Counted from the first letter of the stretch, positions 1-9,429 are shown. The stretch: 34,813 bases of DNA from Cylindrotheca closterium (GCA_933822405.4 CAKOGP040000957.1:1-34813); one strand, 5' to 3'. Translations and numbers: made by a program. The notes: generated by a model not told the origin, from the sequence alone.

Positions 1-495
1 TCCTGTAGGTACTGTAGATTCGATTGGAGGGCTATTCGTATCGGATGTGGTGACGGCACTGTACCACCTGGAGATGTCAAAGGCTGGGATCACAGAAACA
101 AACGCGCCTAGCACTTCGCGTCCTTAGGTTACGATACCATGCATTTTATCAAAACGCCATCTTATCACTCGTGCAACCCCATTGTTCTCTAAATATTTGC
201 AACATCGCATCGAGCTTCTGATCGGGAGCAACTGTGTTATCCATGACCAGAATTCGGATGTTTCCTAAATCGGATCAGCAACGTTTAAATACTGTTTAAG
301 ACGAATTTGATTTACAGTTAAATCAGGATGATTGGACCATCTTGGACACACTTAACGTTGCGTGAAAGGGATCATGTGAACGAGCCACAATGCTGCAAGC
401 CTTTTTCTGAGGTCACAAAAAACAATCTGCAGAACTTCCAAATTTCATTGATCAGAAACAAACTTCTTCCAAACGATAGCATCACAATTTTGAAC
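1..495. other. Left-edge intergenic region
   Basis: No gene is supported here. An open frame in phase with the first HSF runs upstream of position 496 from an ATG at 328. Those 56 extra residues are low-similarity and not HSF-like, so I read 328-495 as leader or promoter. A TACTGTA word at 10-16 is one of the many intergenic copies of that word in this window. Confidence 0.5.
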
Positions 496-1208
496 ATGAC
501 AGCAACTCTAACGCATTCCAATATAACATCACAAGTGAAAAGCACATCTTCGTTTGCACCGAGCACAAGTACGGAAGATCGCTTCACCGTGAAGTTGCAC
601 AAGCTCCTTGAAGACGCCGAGACACAGGGTTTCCAAGACATCATCGCTTGGAATCGAGATGGGCGGTCTTTTACAATCTACAAGCCAGTAGTGTTTGCCG
701 AAACCATAATGAGAAAGTATTTCCGACAATCAAAGTACAAGTCCTTCCAAAGGCAAATGAATCTATACGGCTTTCATCGAGGATCACGAAATGGAATACG
801 TGGTGTCTGTGAGTTCAACTACTGGAGTTCTTTGCTTTCCGCCTCTACTTTGACAATCTAACCACTTCTTTCCTTCTGGCCGTAATAGACTCCAATCCCA
901 TGTTCATCCGAGACGATCGTGAGCTGAGCGAGCAGATGAGGAGGAAGGCCAAGGGAGTTTCGAAAGAAGTTTCGAAAGGAGGCCCAAGCTCGCCTTATAT
1001 GACAGGCATTTTCCACCCTCAGATGTTCATGCAAACGGTATCTCCCATTGGCAATATAAATTTACAGCTTGCTACACTACTTCAGCCGGTTCCAATAAAC
1101 ATAAATGCGATGCGGTGCTACAGCAGCAAAAGCAGCCAGGACGATGACGAAGAGAGTATGGGGACGATAGAAGGCCAAATTTTGGACGAAGAGGACTACA
1201 TACTTTAG
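496..1208 (+). CDS. Compact heat-shock-factor type DNA-binding protein, copy 1 (two exons)
   Basis: Spliced as 496-808 plus 889-1208, giving 210 residues. Residues about 28-125 form an HSF winged-helix DNA-binding domain: RFTVKLHKLLEDAE, then the strand W-x-x-x-GRSFTI, the recognition-helix region FRQSKYKSFQRQMNLYGF, and the wing ending GVCYSNPMFIRDD, which is completed only by splicing. HSFs bind GAA/TTC repeats in the nucleus. The protein is short for the family: no heptad oligomerisation region (HR-A/B) follows the domain. A Gly/Ser-rich stretch leads to an acidic end containing ESMGTIEG. An ATG at 328 would add 56 residues, but 496 was chosen because it lies close to the domain. The next gene is a tandem paralogue 549 bp downstream. 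The HSF fold call is firm; activity as a trimeric activator is doubtful. Confidence 0.88.
809..888 (+). other. Spliceosomal intron in HSF copy 1
   Basis: The donor is GTGAGT at 809 and the acceptor is AATAG ending at 888 (80 bp, phase 1). Removal turns GVC-E into GVC-Y-SNPMFIRDD and joins the two parts of the HSF domain in frame. Reading through reaches a stop at 859-861. Confidence 0.85.
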
Positions 1209-1756
1209 TGAGCGAGAACGCTGCAATGGTTTTGACAGCTGAAGTATGAGTCCCCATTTAGGATCAATGTATTAATAATAATGCAAACAGTTTTCATTTT
1301 TATACATTTTCACTGAGGTCATGTCTTCCAGCATCAGTATTTCGAGTCACCATTCACCTTTCAGGTTTATGTGAGCCTGATTGATTTTTTCATTTATTCG
1401 CTCATTTGAGCACTCCTTAACCCGAGAGGATCGGTCAAGTTGCACAATTTCCGATAACGTTTCGCAGAAAAGGCGAAATGGGATAGTTAAATTTTCAGAT
1501 CAGAAGTTCGTTGGTGGAGCGTCTTGAGAACGTGCAAACTATGGAAATAATTAATAATTGTTCAACGAATTTTAAAATAGTGCTCAGAAATACCATTATT
1601 GCCCTCTTCCGTCGTACCGTTTCGCGCTCTCATAGCGGAAAACCTCTCACAAAAGTGAATTGGCCCCAGAATTTTAGATTCCTGAGCCGTGAGCCGAATT
1701 GGTTCATGAGAGACATACGACAAATATACGAGTATCCAAATACAACGAGCTGAAAG
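1209..1756. other. Intergenic region between the two HSF genes
   Basis: AT-rich stretches follow the first stop codon (1270-1310). No coding signal or clear heat-shock element was seen. It presumably holds the 3' end of copy 1 and the promoter of copy 2. Confidence 0.5.
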
Positions 1757-2531
1757 ATGAATCGGATACCAGATATCGATCGAGAGATAGCCATGATGGA
1801 CGAACGCTTTACAGTCAAACTGCATCGCATACTGGAGGACGCACAAGCTCAAGGGTTTTCCCATGTGATCCAATGGGACCCTGGCGGTCGATCCTTCACG
1901 ATCCACCAACCTGACGTGTTTTCCAAGACGATAATGAAAACATACTTTCGTCAAACAAAGTACAAGTCCTTTCAAAGGCAACTGAACCTGTATGAATTTA
2001 AACGAGAGACACGGAACGGAATTCGGGGAGTCTGTAAGAATCAATACTATTTTTCGCTTGTTTCGTTTTGACTTGAGTTGAAACATTGCTAATTTGGCTT
2101 TTTAATTTCCATCTCCATCCATACCAACAGATTCACACCCTTTGTTTGTGCAACACGACCGTTTTCTCTGTCAACAAATCAAACGAAAGAGCCAACAAAC
2201 GACGCCCGCGGCCCCAAACCCCCCCAAGAGACAAAGATTGGATGAAGTTGCTCTTCCACGTCGTCCCCCAGTAATGTCACTCCGTCATCCCTTTGATACA
2301 TCGGCAGTCGAGGCTTCACGGACGGCAAAAGGTACTTCAATTCGTAGGGAGCAGCTACAATTGGTTGCTCTTGTTCACACTAACAAAACTGCATATTTCT
2401 CGCCTATTGTCACAGCAGCAGCAGATCAAATCAGATATCAGAAGAATGAAGACGACGACGACAGTATTGAGACTATTGAAGGATTCGTCAACGACGTAGA
2501 TGCCGGAGAGTTATTCAAGGTATTCAAATGA
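1757..2531 (+). CDS. Compact heat-shock-factor type DNA-binding protein, copy 2 (two exons)
   Basis: Spliced as 1757-2033 plus 2131-2531, giving 225 residues. The HSF domain begins at about residue 15 (ERFTVKLHRILEDAQ), continues through GGRSFTIHQPDVF and the recognition region FRQTKYKSFQRQLNLYEF, and ends GVCYSHPLFVQHD across the splice junction. Downstream is a basic patch, PPKRQRLDE, that resembles a nuclear localisation signal. The acidic tail DDDDSIETIEG matches DDDEESMGTIEG of copy 1. The intron falls at the same codon and phase as in copy 1, so the two arose by tandem duplication. As in copy 1, there is no HR-A/B coiled coil. The first ATG is 15 codons before the domain and is the natural start. 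Confidence 0.88.
2034..2130 (+). other. Spliceosomal intron in HSF copy 2
   Basis: The donor is GTAAGA at 2034 and the acceptor is CAACAG ending at 2130 (97 bp, phase 1). It interrupts the codon after GVC, exactly as in copy 1. Confidence 0.85.
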
Positions 2532-3830
2532 ACACGAATAAGTGGAAAGAATGTGCCAGGCCTTTTCTTGGATTGTAGCGAGCGAAAATGAGTCCCACCG
2601 GCAGCTGTGATATCACAAACACAGACTATAAAAAGGTTGAGGAGCTTTCATGATGTCTACTGCAAAATTGGCCAACCTTGTTCTCTGCAAGAGGGGGGCA
2701 CATTTTAGTGGATCGAGTTGCGACGACGATGGAAAGCGCCATTGAAGATCATGTGGAAATGGCGTGGTCTAAGACTATGCGGGAGAACTTCTAAAATTGG
2801 CAAAAGACATATAACAATACAGCATGGACTGACAACGCCAATTAGAGCACCACCATACAAATCCGAACTTGAGGGAGCAAATCGATATGATCACACAAAG
2901 GACTGTAGGCTAATGCTGCATGCAGCCTTTGCAAGTTGATGTTCGTTGCAAAAAGTGGAGGCTTTTACAGCCGGGATAAGGAAGCTTTCAAAGAACATAG
3001 TCGACATATAGACAGAATGATCCCCGCTACCAAAATCGGAACGAAATCCGTTGGGAAAACTGAATTACTAAGTTTTTGAACGCGCGGTTTTGCAATACAA
3101 TTTTATTGTCATTGAACGCAAATGTTTCTCAAAAAGCTCAAACATTTTTATTATATTAAACACGACCTAACGAGTTGGGAAAAAGCAGTATTTTGAAATA
3201 AATGTACCCGCGGTTTTCAGTGTTGATTGTCAGTAGCCTTTACCCGGACCGGTACACGGATACCTTGACACAATTTTTTTGAATGGTAAGACTAAGTTGA
3301 TAAGAGCATAATAGAGATGCAGAAAATGCCACATGCACAAGTAACTAGGGTTGCATTAAAATAGCAGAGGTTTCCTATGGGATATAGGTACTACAGTAGT
3401 TTCGGAAATCTGGATTGTACAAATTCGATCGTGTATCGGTAGTGGTGTATCAGTAACCGGTATTTTCCAAACGCGCCTGCGTTCTTTTGATTCCCCGTAA
3501 AAAGTCGGCAGCAGTTTCAAATCGATCGTGCGAGTCAACACGTCACGGCCAACTCGAGTTTCTCAATCGGTCTTCCATTAACCCCCAACCGTTAAACTTG
3601 TACGAGTAGTACTTCTCTTCCACGTACCGTATGACTATGACCTGTCGACGAACAATACTGTAGCTGCCAACACTTGACACGATCCGATCTTGATCGTTTG
3701 ATTCTCTATAGATTCTCACAATTCTTGGATTTGAACACTTTTCCTTCAACCCAAACATCACGCAAGATTGAACATAAAACAAGAAAGCTAGCACTTGCCA
3801 ACTACACACACAAAACATAACATCATCAAC
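2532..3830. other. Intergenic region, 1.3 kb
   Basis: Only short, unconvincing open frames are present. ACCGGT hexamers occur at 3248 and 3456, and TACAGTA or TACTGTA words near 3396 and 3655. The last 60 bp form the leader of the next gene, with a TATA-like CATAAAAC at 3773 and an A/C-rich stretch. Confidence 0.5.
3773..3780 (+). promoter_or_regulatory. TATA-like element of the 3831 gene
   Basis: CATAAAAC lies 58 bp before the ATG. Similar CATAAAA words precede three other small genes of the same family (6322, 7552, 10746). The promoter role is inferred. Confidence 0.35.
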
Positions 3831-4223
3831 ATGTCTCCTACTACCTTTGTTTGCGAAACCCCAATGATCAGAGAGCGCCCTCAAGCCTCTTTGACTCCAC
3901 CATCACCACCATCCAAGAGGCATTGCTCGAGAATCTCCTATGACCTGCCATCCTCTCCATGCGAGAGCCTGTTTCTACCCTTGTTGAGTCACTTTGACAA
4001 GGTTGCTGAAGACGATGGAGAAATTAATGGACCATTCTTTCCTACTTTGGCTCCTCGTCCCACTTCTTGCTTCAATTCGTTCCACAAATTGTCTATCAAG
4101 GAACCCGAGAATGAACAACCGTTCGCACTCAAGAAGCGATCTTCATCTATGGCCTTTAATCCAACGTCGCTCGAACCATGCAGCAACAAGCAAAAGCTTT
4201 CGGTTCATGCTTTGTGCGCATAA
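3831..4223 (+). CDS. Small basic protein of the SLFLP / LxPR family, member 1
   Basis: 130 residues, single exon, function unknown. A TPPSPPSKR stretch at residues 22-30 combines proline-directed phosphorylation-type sites with a basic patch. ESLFLPLLSHFD follows at 45-56, an acidic spacer, then FFPTLAPR at 69-76, and a Lys/Ser-rich end with KKRSSS. The 10746 gene carries the same order: TPPESPSK, ESLFLPML, SHFD, SLAPR. The protein is predicted to be mostly disordered, with no signal peptide or membrane segment. The ATG is preceded by TCAAC, the same context as the 10746 and 16393 starts. A strong hairpin lies 63 bp after the stop. The repeated motifs across five genes support real coding. 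Confidence 0.72.
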   Translation: MSPTTFVCETPMIRERPQASLTPPSPPSKRHCSRISYDLPSSPCESLFLPLLSHFDKVAEDDGEINGPFFPTLAPRPTSCFNSFHKLSIKEPENEQPFALKKRSSSMAFNPTSLEPCSNKQKLSVHALCA

Positions 4224-4285
4224 GCTCGTACCTGACAATGATTTTAAAAGGGATCAGGTGTTGACTTCGCAACGCCGTTCACATC

Positions 4286-4310
4286 AGCGACTCCATATTA
4301 TGGAGTCGCT
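4286..4310 (+). other. Perfect hairpin in the putative 3' UTR
   Basis: AGCGACTCCAT and ATGGAGTCGCT are perfect 11-bp inverted arms around the loop ATT. It starts 63 bp after the stop of the 3831 gene. It could be an mRNA 3'-end or stability element; no T-run or known RNA family was recognised. Confidence 0.6.
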
Positions 4311-4978
4311 TGTATTATGGAAAGAAATAGAAACAATAGATATACCAAGGGCAGTAAGCTATGATTAGCCAGAAACTATACTCAAATCTTTTTGTATTTG
4401 ATGGTAATGTAGATGAGAGAGTGGGTCTAAAGGAGTACGCGCAATCAAATATCACTCCTCCCTGTCGAATAAATATTTTTTACACCGGTATGGACTCTTT
4501 ATTAAGTTGGGAATTGCTATAGTACCCCCAAGTATCAGATGACGGTGGCTGACTGATATCAAAGCGGAACCTAGTGTAGCTAGTAGCCTTTTCACATCCT
4601 TTTGTGTTGGTATTTCTAAACCAGTGTTGCATGGAATAGACTGCTTTTCGATGGTAGACTTGGCAGTCATAACGGATACGGTGCTAGGCCTTAAACTTTA
4701 GCTTACTTGTACGAAAACTGTCCTGATATTGCATTTGATAATCGATCAATCAACAATTGCAGAAACGAATCAATGACCTGCATATGCTAACCACGCAACT
4801 GAAAGAGAAGACAATTAATGGCTTTACGTTATGATAGTTGTGAATCTCATATTATGTTCCAACTTATGAATTTGGCATATGACAATATGTTTTCACTGAA
4901 GAGGTGACGTGTAATAAGGGGTGCTGTTGCTTTGAAGTGAGAATGGAAACTTTTCAGTTCTTCAAAGAAGCACCCTCT

Positions 4979-4998
4979 CACACACACACACACACACA
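4979..4998. repeat. (CA)10 microsatellite
   Basis: Ten perfect CA units, non-coding, about 150 bp beyond the 3' end of the minus-strand gene at 5148-5726. Confidence 0.95.
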
Positions 4999-5147
4999 TC
5001 TATGCGTGCAGAATTGCCTGGTCCCAAAGCATCATGGCTTCGAACAAGGATGGTCATCAGGCCTTTGTGGAAGTATCGTTGCATGGTTCTCTGGGATCTG
5101 AATGAATCAATCGTGCGCAAGACTCGTCGTATTGATCGAAACAAAAG

Positions 5148-5726
5148 TTAAGGATCAATACACCTGATACTGTCTGGAGATCTTGCAAGTGGAAAGATAT
5201 ATCCGGCCGGTACCATGGGAAGTCTAGGTGGCAACGGAACGGGACGGCAAATGCCCTTCCAGACAAAAGGCTGTTTCTTCGTTTTTCCACCTTCTTGTCC
5301 CGTTTGAAACGTGGCGTTAGTTACATTCTTCTTTGGTACTTCGCTATCAGCAAGACGAACATGCTGATCTGGGCTATCATCTTCAGATGGAGAGATGATA
5401 GCAGGAGCGACGATGCCCAATACGCGTTCGGCACTTTTGGCAAATGCCGCAGCATCAGTCTTGTTTCTCGTCTTATATGTAGGGATCTTGTGAGGCATCT
5501 TTGCGGCGTATCCTTGTCGTGGTTTGCCGTTCTTGTTGTTTGATAGCTGCTGATTGCATACCAACGACAAGAGATTCAAACGCCCATCATAGCTCTTGGA
5601 GCCTCCTCTTGGTGTGTTCTTCTTCGAACCGTCGTCATTGCTCATTGAAGTAGATGAGAGTTTCTGACGCTTCTCAGCTTCAATCAGTTGGTCGTCTCCG
5701 AGGGAAATAAGGCGAGATCGCTTCAT
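5148..5726 (-). CDS. Small basic protein with C-terminal CRPxPxPPRLPxVPxG motif, member 1
   Basis: 192 residues, single exon, unknown function. It opens with a basic segment (MKRSR, EKRQK at residues 18-22) like a nuclear localisation signal. A moderately hydrophobic alanine-rich helix-like part lies at 92-111 (AAAFAKSAERVLGIVAPAII). The acidic linker SEDDS comes next, and the signature CRPVPLPPRLPMVPAGYIF at 160-178. The 8371-9057 gene ends with nearly the same signature, so the two are paralogues. The frame is open upstream of the ATG at 5726, but that ATG gives a good basic N-terminus like its paralogue. No signal peptide or membrane helix was seen. Confidence 0.7.
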   Translation of the reverse strand: MKRSRLISLGDDQLIEAEKRQKLSSTSMSNDDGSKKNTPRGGSKSYDGRLNLLSLVCNQQLSNNKNGKPRQGYAAKMPHKIPTYKTRNKTDAAAFAKSAERVLGIVAPAIISPSEDDSPDQHVRLADSEVPKKNVTNATFQTGQEGGKTKKQPFVWKGICRPVPLPPRLPMVPAGYIFPLARSPDSIRCIDP

Positions 5727-6321
5727 GTCTTTGTTAGTTGAGATTATAAGAATTTGCTTTGCAAAAGAAATGAGAGAAGAATTGTGATTGAATTCCCATG
5801 TGAGTTGTGATTTCACTGTTCCAAAAGTCGCTCTATCATGTGAGTATTGAACAGGCAAACTGCACTTTCGGCGAAGTGCCGATGGAAACAGGAGTAGTTC
5901 CCCATAGTAGTTCCCACAAAGTCACTTCTTCCAAGCACTAACGAACTATTTTTAGATGCCCGACGTCAATCGGACATGATCATTTAATGAAATGAAGCGG
6001 AATACGAATACGAAAGCGCTTCCGATATCATTGGAGATTTTCCGCAACTACTGGAAGAACTTTCGGCATTGCTTTCGGCTTGACATGCAGTTCCACTCTG
6101 CGACCAGCAAATTCTTTTAGACACGCTGTGCAAAGGTGCAAAAGTCAAAGAGTGCAACCCGAATCCCATCACTTCCAACCCGAACTTTTGGATGGAAAAC
6201 AGAAGGCCAATGCTGATTGCAGCTCGCATAAAAACAACATAATCATTCAAACTGAACTATGTGCCGTCCTCAAACCTCATCACGAGTCTCTTCTACTCAA
6301 CTCTTTCAACGCAACTCTATC
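5727..6321. other. Divergent intergenic region
   Basis: It separates the minus-strand gene at 5148-5726 from the plus-strand gene at 6322. A TATA-like GCATAAAAAC sits at 6226-6235. No additional gene was seen. Confidence 0.5.
6226..6235 (+). promoter_or_regulatory. TATA-like element of the 6322 gene
   Basis: GCATAAAAAC closely matches GCATAAAAAT upstream of the 10746 gene. Transcription starting about 25-30 bp downstream would place the in-frame ATG at 6259 at the very 5' end and favour the ATG at 6322. Confidence 0.35.
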
Positions 6322-6585
6322 ATGAAGAACAAGCAACAAGAAGATTCTTCATCAGCAGGATCATCATCATTGTCATTCGCGTCGCCTCTACCAATGGCAG
6401 CGCCCTTGTCCTTGCCGCCACTTCAACCCGCACTTCGCCAGTGCAAAGTAATGGAGGTCAATGCATCCATACTGCTTCCCTCCATCTCTTTTGATATGAT
6501 GGATGGTTGCGAGGAGGAGGAGGAACATCTAATGCTGCGTCCAAGATTTTCTCGAACTGCTGAATTCATGTCAGCAATGGAATGA
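6322..6585 (+). CDS. Small protein of the SLFLP / LxPR family, member 2 (shortest)
   Basis: 87 residues from the ATG at 6322, or 108 from an in-frame ATG at 6259. A Ser-rich then Pro/Leu-rich N-terminal half is followed by ASILLPSISFDMMD (residues 48-61), a Glu run, and LMLRPRFSRT (70-79). The order hydrophobic-LP, acidic spacer, LRPR matches the 7552 gene (NLFLPSLTDLDDD then WLRPRCKRT). It is the only family member seen without a clear Lys/Arg-rich patch. Function unknown. The coding call rests on the motif match and is weaker than for the others because the frame is short. Confidence 0.6.
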   Translation: MKNKQQEDSSSAGSSSLSFASPLPMAAPLSLPPLQPALRQCKVMEVNASILLPSISFDMMDGCEEEEEHLMLRPRFSRTAEFMSAME

Positions 6586-7551
6586 ACAAATTGAAAGAAG
6601 TACAAAGGCGACGAATCGCAGTGACAGCTCCACAATTTTCAAAACTGTTTATATAGCAAATCATTCTTCTTCTAACATAGGAGGCTTAGACTAGGAATAC
6701 AAATAGCTGGACACATTTCTCTTCTTTGAATAGAAAAATGTATTTATGTAACAGTAGGGGCCGTAAGGAAAAGCAATTCAAGGCAGTCTAATCTACTGGT
6801 AAATAGATGTGCAGAGTTCGTTTCATTAACGAGATATTGTCTACTATACTACCGGTATCTGGTAGTAGCTACGAGGATTACTGTACCGTATTGGTTTTCG
6901 GACTGGGTTTGGCTTCGGTTCCTACATCATGTGGAAAAGGCGGTTGTCTCGCTTGGCTTCGCTTTGTGAGATGAGAAGTTTGCGTTCTGCCTTGCGCAAA
7001 CTTCATAGCGGCAAAGAGAAGTCTCGGCTTCTCTTCCGGGCAGAGAAGTTTGGCTTTTTTGTTGAATTGTGATGAGGCTTTTTGAAACTGGTATGACGTA
7101 ATTCGCCGATGACGCAATTATGACGTAGTTCCGTCTTGCCAATACTCCAAGAACTGGGCGGAAGCACGATCACCAATGCTGTACGATACCGGTGGGATGC
7201 CCTGTTTTTAAAATTTACGGAAATGAAGCGAATACGTTACTTCTGTGAACTAGAATAGACGATTCTCATTGGTTTTACCCAGGTGGCAAAAGAAATGAAA
7301 TTTCGAAATATCTGACGTTTGTGATCGTGCGATTTCAAAGACACCTAGGTTTCGTCATTTCATTGGTTCCCTGTGAAGGCAACCAAATGGCAGGGAAGTC
7401 ACCGACAGCAATGACATGACTACAGTTCCGCACATTCTCACGTATGACACCTCTAGATACTGTAGAATTCACGTATCTGCAATCTTGCGTAATTTTTGAA
7501 CACTAACGACAGAGAAGGGAGCTTCATCATAAAATATACCCCAAGACGAGA
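6586..7551. other. Intergenic region, about 1 kb
   Basis: Contains TACCGGTA at 6850, ACCGGT at 7188, TACTGTA near 6880 and 7457, and a stretch (6890-7060) rich in AGAAGT and GGCTT words that folds into a hairpin at 6975-7004. No gene supported. Confidence 0.5.
6975..7004. other. 10-bp inverted repeat with 10-nt loop
   Basis: GAAGTTTGCG at 6975-6984 and CGCAAACTTC at 6995-7004 are perfect complements. No RNA family recognised. Confidence 0.55.
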
Positions 7552-7977
7552 ATGAGTGGCAGTAGCAACCCCCCTAACAAGCAGAGGACGGTATCGTCTC
7601 CGGGCGGATTTCTTCTTACCAAGGTCCCTTCTAAGTTGTTTGCCGCTTCGACACCAAAGTCACAACAAACAAAGAAAGGAACCATCATGATCACCAAGGC
7701 GAAACGAAAACTTCCACGAAAGATGCGGCCTTCCAAAGGTGCCATCACAATTGGCATTGACACCAATTTATTCCTTCCATCGCTAACCGATCTCGACGAT
7801 GACTCACCGACAAGATGGCTGCGCCCGCGATGCAAGAGGACGATTATTTCGGGAGAACAGAATGTTCATTTGGTCCTCCCTTTACCTATATCATCGACTG
7901 TTATGCTACCGCTCTTATTGGATCGAAACGTCGATCCTAAGCCTTCTTCAAATGTCAGGCCTTCTTTCTTCACATAG
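7552..7977 (+). CDS. Small basic protein of the SLFLP / LxPR family, member 3
   Basis: 141 residues from the ATG at 7552. A strongly basic region KAKRKLPRKMRP lies at residues 49-60, TNLFLPSLTDLDDD at 71-84, WLRPRCKRT at 89-97, and a second hydrophobic run LVLPLP at 107-112. The motif order is that of the other family members, especially 6322-6585. A TATA-like CATAAAATATA begins only 24 bp before this ATG, so translation might instead begin at the in-frame ATG at 7687, giving 96 residues and keeping all motifs. No signal peptide. Function unknown; basic patches suggest nuclear location. Confidence 0.68.
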   Translation: MSGSSNPPNKQRTVSSPGGFLLTKVPSKLFAASTPKSQQTKKGTIMITKAKRKLPRKMRPSKGAITIGIDTNLFLPSLTDLDDDSPTRWLRPRCKRTIISGEQNVHLVLPLPISSTVMLPLLLDRNVDPKPSSNVRPSFFT

Positions 7978-8370
7978 GGGAAGGTGCCATTGTGGAGAAG
8001 AAATAGATTTCAGAAGTTCAGTAGCCTTAGCAGCAAAACTCTGTCCCGAATGACAGAGGATAATCAATAGTATAGAATATTTAGAACATAGTCGCCAAGA
8101 GTGTGAGATACGTTAGACGCCTTTTTTCACTCTTTTCTACTTCTACTCGTTGATGGTCTGATAGACTTGTTTACTATTGAGTCAAAGAAATAGGTAGGAG
8201 CGTTACATTTTGAACATATGGAAAAGGCTAGAAAAAAGATCACACAAATGGGTGCTGTAATGTAATATGTGGTTATCTAAGGATCTGGTATGGCTGCGCT
8301 GGATCGCTGTTAATGCATGAAAAAGGGAAAAGATAGACAAAACGGGTTGCTGTAGCGGAAGCGGTAGTAG
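7978..8370. other. Convergent intergenic region
   Basis: Shared 3' space between the 7552 gene (plus) and the 8371 gene (minus). No coding or repeat signal noted. Confidence 0.5.
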
Positions 8371-9057
8371 CTACTGCTTCGAGACAGTCGATCTTGCTCG
8401 GGCCGAGGATTTCCTTGAGACCGACGAGAAGCTAGACAAGGAAGATAGTGTTCCTGATGAAGAAAAGGCAAATCCGATAGGAACACTTGGTAGGCGAGGT
8501 GGCGGTGGAATAGGTCGACATTCACTTGACCCATCGTTGTGGTTAGCAGCATGTGTTGGTGTAGATACCGCAGCACGGGGTTTCAAAGGTTGGTAGTTAC
8601 TTGCTGATGGGTCATCCAGTACGAAAGGTATCGAATGGACTGATGCCGAAGTTTCACCATTTGTCTTGGGAGCGTTCTTCTTGGCGCCATGTGATGGAAT
8701 CACGAAGCAAGGCCGGGTGATAGCACCATGATTGCGTGTGGTTTGGTTGTTGGGAGATCCAACAACCGACCTATGCTGGCCGTGAGTCTCCGGTACTGGT
8801 GGAATCAACGGTGGATGGAGAGCACCACCAGCTTCCGTCCGAGACAAGATGTTATCGGCAGCAAGTAACATGTCAAACGGAACAGTCGCTGGATTCTCCA
8901 GTTCAGCCGGCCTTGACCTTGACCTGATTGTCATCTTCTCAATCAGGTCTTGGAGAGAAGGAGGAGGATTCTTTGTTGCGTACTTCGACAACTTCACTGC
9001 CTTGGCCTTGTTAGCCAAAGGCTTTCGTTTCGTTTCTCGTTGCTTCTTCTTGATCAT
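8371..9057 (-). CDS. Small basic protein with C-terminal CRPxPxPPRLPxVPxG motif, member 2
   Basis: 228 residues, unknown function. It begins with a Lys/Arg-rich segment (KKKQRETKRK within residues 3-12, then KAKAVK). A short segment SLQDLIEKM lies at 34-42, an aliphatic helix-like stretch FDMLLAADNIL at 61-71, and a His/Asn/Pro-rich middle. The signature CRPIPPPPRLPSVPIGFAF is at 180-198, and a Ser/Arg-rich tail (SRKSSARARS) ends it. The signature and the basic start match the 5148-5726 gene. The frame stays open upstream into a 20-bp tandem repeat, but no ATG occurs there, so the ATG at 9057 is the start. Confidence 0.7.
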   Translation of the reverse strand: MIKKKQRETKRKPLANKAKAVKLSKYATKNPPPSLQDLIEKMTIRSRSRPAELENPATVPFDMLLAADNILSRTEAGGALHPPLIPPVPETHGQHRSVVGSPNNQTTRNHGAITRPCFVIPSHGAKKNAPKTNGETSASVHSIPFVLDDPSASNYQPLKPRAAVSTPTHAANHNDGSSECRPIPPPPRLPSVPIGFAFSSSGTLSSLSSFSSVSRKSSARARSTVSKQ

Positions 9058-9110
9058 CTTTTTACTCTTTCTTGGCAGATGTGTTCCGGGACCAAGTTGA
9101 AGCTTGTTAC

Positions 9111-9215
9111 AAGCAAGCAAGGAGGTCAACAAGCAAGCAAGGAGGTCAACAAGCAAGCAAGGAGGTCAACAAGCAAGCAAGGAGGTCAACAAGCAAGCAA
9201 GGAGGTCAACAAGCA
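9111..9215. repeat. 20-bp tandem repeat, five full copies plus 5 bp
   Basis: Unit AAGCAAGCAAGGAGGTCAAC at 9111-9210, all five copies identical, followed by a partial copy. It begins 54 bp before the ATG of the minus-strand gene at 8371-9057, so it lies in its promoter or 5' UTR. Perfect identity suggests recent expansion. Confidence 0.97.
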
Positions 9216-9429
9216 GAATGTGCAAAGGCTTATCACTGTATGCTGATAGAGTCTCGCTTCTCCTGCAAGTAAACTAATTTGTGACAGTGTTCGTTGGGCG
9301 ATGACTGCTGTCAGAAGAACTTTCACGAGCAGACGGTACTAATCTCCCTATTTCCTTCTGGTTTGTGGGAACTAAGAGGATACCCAATACGTTTCGTCTT
9401 CTAGAGGAGCCGTGGCGAACGTTTGTTGA

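Larger units (their letters stand above)
4224..5147. other. Intergenic region between convergent small genes
   Basis: Besides the hairpin at 4286-4310 it contains ACCGGT at 4484 and a (CA)10 microsatellite at 4979-4998. No convincing gene was seen. Confidence 0.5.

Noticed and set aside
1562..2086. 174-codon minus-strand frame over HSF copy 2
   Set aside because: Antisense of a clear HSF domain, with no motif of its own.
6878..7142. Two overlapping minus-strand frames
   Set aside because: They overlap each other in different phases and arise from the low-complexity AGAAGT/GGCTT stretch.
9058..9156. N-terminal extension of the 8371 gene into a hydrophobic LLACLLTSLLAC leader
   Set aside because: It looks like a signal peptide but derives from the tandem repeat and contains no ATG.
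9111..9215. CRISPR-like array
   Set aside because: The units are directly adjacent without unique spacers, and the genome is eukaryotic.
8950..9272. Plus-strand frames translating the 20-bp array as QGGQQASKEVNKQ repeats
   Set aside because: Open only because the repeat unit lacks stops; no start context or homologue, and opposite to a better supported gene.
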